A stretch of DNA of 64,000 nt, from NCBI GenBank assembly GCA_030562195.1, contig JAUJPP010000003.1:27435398-27499397 (forward strand), written 5' to 3'. This document shows, piece after piece, positions 28,601 to 40,140 of this stretch (the stretch's first letter is position 1; every line of letters begins with the position of its first letter). Made by a program: the position numbers and the translations under genes. The notes below the pieces were generated by a model, which saw only the letters and a list, made by a program, of their open reading frames with translations, made no database searches and had not been told where the DNA came from. The stretch is from Nipponacmea schrenckii. Taxonomy: Eukaryota; Mollusca; Gastropoda; Lottiidae.

Positions 28601-31600
28601 AATATAAGTAGTCTGATATAAGTATATAATAAAAGTAGTCAGGTATAAGTATATAATATAAGTAGTCGGGTATAAATATATAACAAAAGTAGTCTGATAT
28701 AAGTATATAACATAAGTAGTCGGATATAAGTATATAATAAAAGTATTCTGGTATAAGTATATAATATAAGTAGTCGATATAAGTATATAATATAAGTAGT
28801 CTGATATAAGTATATAATATAAGTAGTCTGATATAAGTATATAATATAAGTAGTCTGATATAGGTATATAATATAAGTAGTCTGATATAAGTATATAATA
28901 TAAGTAGTCTGGTATAAGTATATAATATAAGTAGTCTGATATAAGTATATAATATAAGTAGTCTGATATAAGTATATAATATAAGTAGTCTGGATATAAG
29001 TATATAATATAAGTAGTCTGTTATAAGTATATAATATAAGTAGTCTGATATAAGTATATAATATAAGTATGGCCATTATAAGTAGTTATATAAGTAGTCG
29101 ATATAAGTATATAATATAAGTAGTCTGATATAGTATATAATATAAGTAGTCTGTATAAATATAATATAAGTAGTCTGTATAATTTTGTATATGATATAAG
29201 TAGTCTGATATAAGTATATAATATAAGTATTGATATACTATATATAAGACTGTAAAGTATAAACTATAAGTATCTATATTAGGTATCCATAATATAAGTA
29301 ATCTGACCTAAGTGTATAATATACAGGTATGCCACATTTCATTTCATAAATAAACAGTAAATCCTTCATTAACATAAATCATATAATATAGCGATATAAA
29401 ACAGTCATACTTATTCAGCTCATATAGACTCAAATAAACTGACACTACTAGCTTCATAAATAGACTCTACTACCTACAGCTTATCTAGATTTTACTACCT
29501 ACAGCTTATCTAGACTATACTACCTACAGCTCATCTAAACTCTACTACCTACAGCTTATCAAGATTTTACTACCTACAGTTTATCTAGACTATACTACCT
29601 ACAGCTCATCTGGACTCTACTACCTACAGCTTATCAAGATTTTACTACCTACAGCTCATCTGGACTCTACTACCTACAGTTTATCTAGATTTTACTACCT
29701 ACAGTTCATCTAGACTCTACTACCTACAGCTCATCTAGACTCTACTACCTACAGTTCATCTGGACTCTACTACCTACAGTTTATCTAGACTTTACTACCT
29801 ACAGCTCATCTGGACTCTACTACCTACAGTTTATCTAGATTTTACTACCTACAGTTCATCTAGACTCTACTACCTACAGCTCATCTAGACTCTACTACCT
29901 ACAGTTCATCTTGGCACTACTACCTACACTTCATCTAGATTCTACTACCTACAGCTCATCTGGACTCTACTACCTACAGCTCATCTAGACTCTACTACCT
30001 ACAGCTCATCTGGACTCTACTACCTACAGCTCATCTATACTCTACTACCTACAGCTCATCTATACTCTACTACCTACAGCTCATCTAGACTCTACTACCT
30101 ACAGCTCATCTATACTCTACTACCTACAGCTCATCTAGACTCTACTACCTACAGCTCATATAGACTCTACAACCTACAATTCATCTAGACGCTACTACCT
30201 ACAGTTAATCTAAACTCTACTACCTACAGTTTATCTAGACCATACTACCTATAATCCATCTAGACACTACTAACTACAGTTCATCAAGAGTCTACTAACT
30301 ACAGCTCATCTAGACTCTACTACCTACAATTCACCTATACTCTTCTAACTACAGTTTATCTAGACTCTACTACCTACAATGCATCTATACTCTACTACCT
30401 ACAGCTCATCTAGACTCTATTACCTACAGTTCACCTAGACTCTACTACCTACAGCTCATCTATACTCTACTACCTACAATTCACCTAGACTCTACTACCT
30501 ATAGTTCATCTAGACTCTACTAACTACAGCTCATCTAGACTCTACTACCTACATCTCATCTACACACTACTAATTACAGCTCATCTAGACTCTACTTCCT
30601 ACAGTTCATCTAGACTCTACTACGTACAACTCATCTAGACACTACTAACTACAGTTCATCTTAACTCTACTGCGTGCAGTTCATCTAGACTCTACTACCT
30701 ACAGTTCATCTAGACTCTACTACCTACAGTTCATCTATACTCTACTACCTACAGTTTATCTAGACTCTACTACCTACAGTTCATCTAGACTTTAGAACCT
30801 ACAGTTCATCTGGACTCTACTACCTACAGCTCATCTAGACTCTACTACCTACAATCCATCTATACTCTACTAACTACAACTCATCTAGACACTACTACCT
30901 ACAGTTCATCTGGACTCTACTGTCTACAGTTCATCTAGACTCTACTACCTAGAATTCATCTATACTCTACTACCTACAGCTCATCTAGACACTACTAACT
31001 ACAGTTCATCTGGACTCTACTGCCTACAGTCATCTAGACACTACTAACTACAGTTCATCTGGACTCTACTACCTACAGCTCATCAAGAGTCTACTACCTA
31101 CAGTTCATCTAGACTCTACTACCTACAACTCATCTAGACTCTACTACCTACAATTCATCTATACTCTACAACCTACAGCTCCTCTAGACTCTACTACCTA
31201 CAGCTCATCTATACTCTACTACCTACAGCTCATCTGGACTCTACTACCTACAGCTCATTTAGACTCTACTACCTACAGCTCATCTAGACTCTACTACCTA
31301 CAGCTCATCTAGACTCTACTACCAACAGTACAGTGGTGCCATGTGTATACAATGCTGAATAGTACTTACTTATACACGTAGCTTCATCGTGTGAAAACTT
31401 TCCCGTTTTTAAACAAACACGTTCGCTTCCACCAATCAAATCGTATCCATCATTGCATGTTTTCGTTATATTTTTTCCAAATTGTACGTCACCATCACAT
31501 TTTACTGGAATATAAAACACATTCTTAACTCCCCTCTCGATTGCCATAACGTAATCCATGACAACTTCCTCTTGTTTTGAATTGGGGTGGAGTGGAGTGG

Positions 31601-34600
31601 TGACGCTAATTTTGTAGTTTAGGGTTCAACCTCGGAACAGATAATGACGGAGGTGAGATGATATTAACTAATCTTTTTACCGAGTTCTTCCGTGTCAGTT
31701 GGAGCTCTGAATTGCGTGTCCAGTCGTTGGGATGGAACAATATAATAGGGTTTGTACAGCCACATTATGTCTAGTTAGAATATAAAGAATGTACTCATTT
31801 TAATGTGTAAATTCTGTTTACCTTCACATTTAATACCACGTCCGTAAGAGCCACTTTGTAAGCAGCGACGGGTGCTATAAGACGTGATCATTGTGAATCC
31901 GCCATAACACGCGTATTCCACTTCGTCACCCAAATTGACTCCACCGGAATAACTCCTTATATAGCCATTGTCCATCGGTGGAGGAATTCCACAGTGTATT
32001 TCTGTAATTTAAAATAAAACAGTACACTGTAGCAGTTGAATCACTTCAATCATTTTATCTTTCTCATGGTTCTAAATCGAACTTCATTCAGATGTCCCAT
32101 TCAGACAACCCAGCCTGACACTTTGAATACGTGACTCGCCAGCTGATACTTTTGAAAGACCTCCCTTTAACAGTGTCCCACCCAGATACTTTTCCCTCTT
32201 TTTTATTTTGTTCTATCTAGCATTTCCCTTGTTTTTCCCTCACTCCCTTGCTTTCAAGAGGTGTCCGAAATCTTACCTCGGCATGTAGGATAAACGTCCT
32301 TATTCCATATACCTCCCTTCAAGCATTTGAACTTTACTTCTGACAGATCCTGATACTCGGCTTGAGCAAATGCATATGTATCGTCACATGTAATAGTCAC
32401 TATTGTGTCATACTTTGTTTCTGAAGTTGATATCGTCATATTTGGATGAGTTGGTATTTCCTCACAACCTGAAAGAGGTAGTTCATTGAAACTGGGTGAA
32501 TCGGAAACACCTTCAAGAGGTAACAATCTGACAACAGGAATTTGTAATTGTTATTGTTGTTTTGGACCCCTGTGTAAGGTTAACAGTCCTAAAGGTTGAA
32601 CAGGTAACCGTTTTAATCCATATATACAATGTATACAAGCCATATTTGCTACGTTTCACAAGTAACTGCAGCTATGAGCTGTGGGCACTAGCCTGATACA
32701 CAGCCCGTCCGTCATGCTCATTATTTGAGTTCAGTGTGTTATTTGACATGTTGGATTTGTTTATCAATAATCTTATTGTAATTGACTAGAGCTACTATGC
32801 GTTTTTGTTTTGAGTCCTCGTCATAACAGTGGTAAGTCGGAACTGATGAACTGACTTTTCAAAGTTAATTTTTTTACCTATGGAGTACACAAGATCTATA
32901 ACGTGCTTTGCCTGCACTGAGGTGGTTGTAAATGTCAGGTAAAACTGATTGCCTAAAAGTAGGTTATCTATTGATTTTGATTCTCCCCTGAACCCTCCTT
33001 CAGGATGGTATGCAGTTGACATACTTTCTCCGTCGAAAATCTAAAAAATAAACATATTGTTTGGCAAGATCATTTGTCACATGTAGATAAAGCCCAGTTT
33101 ATATGCTACGCCCGGAATCAGTTTACATCACACCTAGTTGACCTCGGTATATCATTTGACTTCACGTCACGTCTAGTTAACTCCGGAGTCAGTTTACATC
33201 ACACCTAGTTGACCTTGGTATATCATTTGACTTCACGTCACGCCTATGTACTTGCTACATTCAGAAATCAATAATCACCAAGCTCTATATTATTCTTTTC
33301 GAAATGAAAGACTACAATATAAAATATTACCTTGATAGAGTAATAATCTGGGGTACTGAAAGTTCCGGTTATAGAAAAGTTGCGGCCGTTATTTTCTGGA
33401 TTGTTGATGACCCATGTACATGTTGTAGAAGGAGGTAAATTTTTGAGAGACATAAACCCTTCAGTATGATTTAAACGAAAATCACAACCTTAAAATAAAA
33501 AGAAACTCCAAGTCTGATTCTATTTGTATCATGATGTAATCTTATTGAATATGTTACGAAGTTCGGCGATTTGTTGAATATATCATGAGTTTTGGATCTT
33601 ACGAGTCTTTATTGATTTAAAAGATACCATCAAAAGTCGATTAAAGTGCTGATCGCCGGGGCTCTGCCGAAGTTTGTTTCAATGTTTTATATTTATGATA
33701 TTGTTGATATAAAAAAAGACGTGTTTGGGATTTTATTCATCACCTAATATCGCTGTAGAATAAACAGAGGATCTTAATTTCTTAAATGAGTTGCCAGATT
33801 AAATATTACCCAAGCCTTTGTTGTTATTGGAAAGTGTTGCATAACATTTAACCTAATTTGCATAAATTATGAAAATGTTCTGCTCTTTCAAATCATTTTT
33901 CCGAACTCACATTCTGAACTCGTAAACAGTAGTATTGTGTAAAAGAGATCAACTGTAGAATACCTTATTGTGTGATAAATACGTTTAAAATAAAAAGCGA
34001 TATATACTGTAGAATACATTATTTGGTAATAAATATATTTATCATACAATAATATCTATTGCAGAATACCTTATTGGGTGACAAATATATTTATCATACA
34101 AGAGATATCTACTGTAAAATACCTTATTGGGAGATAAATATATTTATCATACAAGTGATATCTACTGTAAAATACCTTATTTGGTAATAAATATATTTAT
34201 CATACAAGAGATATCTACTGTAAAATACCTTATTGGGTGATAAATATATTTATCATACAAGTGATATCTACTGTAAAATACCTTATTGGGAGATAAATAT
34301 ATTTATAATACAAGTGATATCTACTGTAAAATACCTTATTTGGTAATAAATATATTTATCATACAAGAGATATCTGCTGCAAATAATCCTTATTGGGAGA
34401 TAAATATATTTATAATACAAGTGATATCTACCTTAAAATACCTTATTGGGTGATAAATATATTTATCATACAAGTGATATCTACTGTAAAATACCTTATT
34501 GGGTGATAAATATATTTATAATACAAGTGATATCTACTGTAAAATACCTTATTGGGTAATAAATATATTTATAATACAAGTGATATCTACTGTAAAATAC

Positions 34601-37600
34601 CTTATTGGGTGATAAATATATTTATCATACAAGTGATATCTACTGTAAAATACCTTATTGGGTGATAAATATATTTATCATACAAGTGATATCTACTGTA
34701 AAATACCTTATTGGGTGATAAATATATTTATAATACAAGTGATATCTACTGTAAAATACCTTATTGGGTGATAAATTATGAGTTATAGTGCTCTGTTGAA
34801 TATATTGTGAGTTTAATCGACCACTGTACCGTTTAAAATATGTTCACATGTAATCTGACTATTACGATTCGAAACGACTAATCAAAATTTGAACTTGACT
34901 TATGTACTGATCTGTTAGAAATAGTATGTGCCTATATTCTGGTGCTATATTTATTGGTAGGTCACACTGTTTAAATTATAACAATTTCTCAAAGTAGATA
35001 GACTTTTAAATACCTTTTTTATAAGACAATTTAAATCGGCCTATTGAAGACAATTGTTCAGATTGTAACGAAACTCTCAAAGGATTGAGTGTGAAAATAT
35101 TCGGAGATACTTTCGGAGTTGTTGGACCATATTCTAGGATATCTGGAAACCCCATAAAGAACCCAGAGACTGCGAAGTAGTCTTTGAACTGAAAAAGAAA
35201 TGGAAATATGTGCGACATTAATAGGAGAGGGGTTCTTTCGAACATGAAAATTGTGTCAAATGAAATATTTTTTTATTGATATGGTTAATTTTGTTTGTAT
35301 TTATCGCTGGGCCATTTTTGTCAAAGATAGGAACAGTATGATAATTCTATAAGATAAGAATGATAATTCTATAAGATAAGAGTGATAATTCTATAAGATA
35401 AGAATGATAATTCTATAAGATAAGGATGATATTCTATAAGATAAGAACAATAATTCTATAGATATGAATGATAATCCTATAGATATGAATGATAAATCTA
35501 TAAGATAAGAATGATAATTCTATAAGATAAGAATAATAATTCTACAAGATAAGAATGATAATTTAGAAGAAAAAAAGAATGATAATTCTATAAGATAAGA
35601 ATGATAATTCTATAAGATAAGAATGATAATTCTATAAGATAAGAATGATAATTCTATAAGATAAGAATGATAATTCTAGAAGATAAGAGTGATAATTCTA
35701 TAAGATAAGAATGATAATTCTATAAGATAACACTGATAACTCTAAACGATAAGAGTGATAATTCTATAAGATAAGAATGATAATTCTAGAAGATAAGAAT
35801 GATAATTCTATAAGATAAGAATGATAATTCTATAAGATAATGATAATCTAAAGTAAGAATGATAATTCTATAAGATAAGAATGATAATCCTATAGATATG
35901 AATGATAAATCTATAAGATAAGAATGATAATTCTATAAGATAAGAATGATAATTCTAAGATAAGATGTAATCTATAGATATGAATGATAAATCTACAGAT
36001 AAGAATGATAATTCTATACATGTATTGATATAGATTCTCTGTTCCAGATTTATCGAACATAATTTAAAAGTTTAAGAATGATATTTCTATGGTAAGAAAA
36101 ATCTATAGATATAATGAAAAGAATGAATGATAAATCTATAAGATAAGAATGATAATTCTATAAGATAAGAATGATAATTCTAGAAGATAAGAATGATAAT
36201 TCTAGAAGATAAGAATGATAATTCTAGAAGATAAGAATGATAAATCTAGAAGATAAGAATGATANNNNNNNNNNNNNNNNNNNNNNNNNNNNNNNNNNNN
36301 NNNNNNNNNNNNNNNNNNNNNNNNNNNNNNNNNNNNNNNNNNNNNNNNNNNNNNNNNNNNNNNNNNNNNNNNNNNNNNNNNNNNNNNNNNNNNNNNNNNN
36401 NNNNNNNNNNNNNNNNNNNNNNNNNNNNNNNNNNNNNNNNNNNNNNNNNNNNNNNNNNNNNNNNNNNNNNNNNNNNNNNNNNNNNNNNNNNNNNNNNNNN
36501 NNNNNNNNNNNNNNNNNNNNNNNNNNNNNNNNNNNNNNNNNNNNNNNNNNNNNNNNNNNNNNNNNNNNNNNNNNNNNNNNNNNNNNNNNNNNNNNNNNNN
36601 NNNNNNNNNNNNNNNNNNNNNNNNNNNNNNNNNNNNNNNNNNNNNNNNNNNNNNNNNNNNNNNNNNNNNNNNNNNNNNNNNNNNNNNNNNNNNNNNNNNN
36701 NNNNNNNNNNNNNNNNNNNNNNNNNNNNNNNNNNNNNNNNNNNNNNNNNNNNNNNNNNNNNNNNTACGTCAAATTTTTATCAAAATCGAAAGTCAAATTT
36801 TTATCAAAACCTAACATCAAATTATCAACAAAAACCTAACGTCAAATTTTTACCAAAAACCTAATATCAAATTTTTACCAAACCCATCAAACCAAACATC
36901 AAATTATCAATCAAAACCTTACGTCAAATTTTTATCAAAATCGAAAGTCAAATTTTTATCAAAACCTAACATCAAATTATCAACAAAAATCGAAAGTCAA
37001 ATTTTTACCAAACCCTAACATCAAATTATCAACAAAACCTAACGTCAAATCTTTATCAACACCTTAAGTCAAATTTTTCTAAAAAAACCAAACGTCAAAT
37101 TTTCACCAAAAACCTAATGTGAAATTTTTAACAAAAACCTAATGTCAAATTTTAATCAAAACCTAACCTCAAGTTTTCATCAAAACCTAACGACAAATTT
37201 TCATCAAAAACCAACGTCAAATTTTTACCAAAACCTAATGTACAATTTTTACCAAAAAGCTAACGTCAAATTTTTACCAACAACCTAACATCAAATTATC
37301 AACAAAACCTAACGTCAAATCTCTATCAAACACCTAAAGTCAAATTGTTTTCAAAAACTTAAGTTCAATTTTTTTACCAAAACCTAATATCAAATTTTTA
37401 CCAAAAACCTAACGTCAAATTTTTACCAACAACCTAACATCAAATTATCAACAAAACCTAACGTCAAATCTCTATCAAACACCTAAAGTCAAATTGTTTT
37501 CAAAAACTTAAGTTCAATTTTTTTACCAAAACCTAACATCAAATTTTCATCAAAAACCTAACTTCAAATTTTCATCAAAAACCTAACATAAAATTATCAA

Positions 37601-40101
37601 CAAAACCTAACGTCAAATCTTTATCAAACACCTAAAGTCAAATTTTTCTAAAAAATCTGACGTCAAATTTTTCTAAAAAATCTGACGTCAAATTTTTCTA
37701 AAAAAACCAAACGTCAAATTTTTCTAAAAAAACCAAACGTCAAATTTTCACCAAAAACCTAATGTCAAATTTTTAACAAAAACCTAATGTCAAATTTTCA
37801 TCAAAACCTAACCTCAAGTTTTCATCAATACCTAACGACAAATTTTCATCAAAAACCAACGTCAAATTTTTACAAAAACCTAATGTCAAATTTTTACCAA
37901 ACCCTAACATCAAATTATCAACAAAACTTAACGTCAAATCTTTATCGAACACCTCAAGTCAATTTTTTATCTAAAATCTGACGTCAAATTTTTATAAAAA
38001 AACTAACGTCAAATTTTCATCAAAAACCTAACGTCAAATTTTCATGAAAAACTTAACCTCAATTTTTCATCAAAAACCTAACGTTAAATTTTTATCAAAA
38101 ACCTAACGTCAAACTTTTATCAAACACCTAAAGTCAAATTTTCATCAAAAACTTAATGTCAACTTTTTTACCAAAAGCTAACGTCAAATTTTCATCAAAA
38201 CCTAACGTCAAATTCTCATAAAAACCTAACGTCAAATTTTTACCAAAAACCTAACGTCAAATTTTCATCAAAAACCTAACGTCAAATTTTCATCAAAAAC
38301 CTAACTTCAAATTTTCATCAAAAACCTAACGTTAAATTTTTACCAAAAATCTAACTTCAAATTTTTATCAAAACCTTACGTCAAATTTTTATCAAAATCT
38401 AAAGTCAAATTTTTTATCAAAACCTAACATCAAATTATCAACAAAACCTAACGTCAAATCTTTATCAAACACCTAAAGTCAAATTTTTATCAAAAACCTA
38501 ATGACAGATTATTTAACCAAAACCTAACATCAAATTATCAACAAAACCTAACGTCAAATCTCTATCAAACACCTAAAGTCAAATTGTTTTCAAAAACTTA
38601 AGTTCAATTTTTTTTACCAAAACCTAACGTCATATTATCAACACCTTAAGTCAAATTTTTATCAAAAATCTGACGTCAAATTTTTCTAAAAAAACCAAAC
38701 GTCAAATTTATACCATAAACCAAATGTCAAATTTCATCAAAACCTAACGACAAATGATCATCAAAACCTAACGTCAAATGAGCATCAAATATTAAAGTAG
38801 ATTTATTATAAAATCCAATTTAGAAATATTATCATAAATTTTACAAAAACATCATTTTTAAATTCTTGAAATTGGATGGAATAGCATCACTACCTAATGT
38901 GGTAATATATTATAAAGAAGTCATTTTTTTTTACTTTTGTAGGATTTGACCATTTATATTCCTTCTACAGACTTACCGATATTTTAAGGTGTGATCCAAT
39001 TGGACCGGTTAAAGTCCACATATAAATTCGATTATCTAGATAATTAGTGTTCGTAATTTCAATATGGCCACTACCATGTTGTTCAAAATGGCCCAAGAAT
39101 TCTGAAAAATAACCAATATGCATTAATAGTACTGGTGCATTAATCTTGTTATGTACAGGGTCGTTTTTAAAGTATGCGAAACAGCTACAACTGTATCATT
39201 GTGCGTATGGCGGTTATGTTCGTTTAAAAATGCCTGAAAAGCTGTTAATAGTAGAATCAATGGTTCTTTTTCAAGTAAAGGATGTAGCTAGGCTCTTGTG
39301 TAAAATATTACCTACCACAATCCTGTTCGTCTGTACCAGATTCACAATCTCTTTCTCCATCACAAACCCATTTATTGCTGATACATCCGGTTTTGTCATG
39401 ACAATGGAAACTACTTACAGGACATGCCTCGGCTCGACAAACGTATTTATATGCGTTAAGACATGGCCTGTTCGTCAATTTGCCATCAAAACCACTCAAA
39501 GTCCAACAAAGAGTATCATCTGCGTTCGGTTGAAAATCTGTATACTGAATCGAGGAATCACATTTATCCACACCTGTGAAATACACAAATTATACATACA
39601 GTATATGTCAGTAGAAACTTGACAATAGTCCAATAATTCCTTGTTTCACCGCATTTAGTAAATGTAGTAAACTTTGTGGGTTTTTCGATAGCCTATTTCA
39701 GCCCTCGACAGAAATTCTGTAAATATTTACTCATGGATTCCCTGTATTTGCTGATGTATAATGAATGGACCATTAAAGTCAAGGTATAAGACGTAGATGT
39801 ATCAGACTACAATTGATGCATTAAGCACTATTTAGCACTTTTTTTTATATACAATCGATGTAATGGGAACTATTTTTACAGTGGTATTTCTATGTCGCTC
39901 TACAGTTCATGTATTAGGCACTGTTTTAACAGTGAGAATTATTTTTTACATAAATTGGGCAAATTACAAGTAGGAGTAGGCCTACCCATAGAGATAAATA
40001 CATTATTGTATTGAGCCACTTCTTTAACAACTTCATTTTCTACCTCATCCTTGATTTTCACTAGTTTAGCGCCAAACCTGATAAGAACCAAGTAAATAAA
40101 A

Positions 40102-40140
<39 letters not shown>

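Noticed and set aside
28639..29076. 145-codon frame on the minus strand
   Set aside because: It is the 27-bp array translated (YIIYLYQTT repeats), not a gene.
36224..36864. Three frames of about 200 codons
   Set aside because: They read through the N gap and mean nothing.
39146..39622. 158-codon plus-strand frame
   Set aside because: It is the antisense of exon 5, whose lectin and LDLa motifs are unmistakable on the minus strand.
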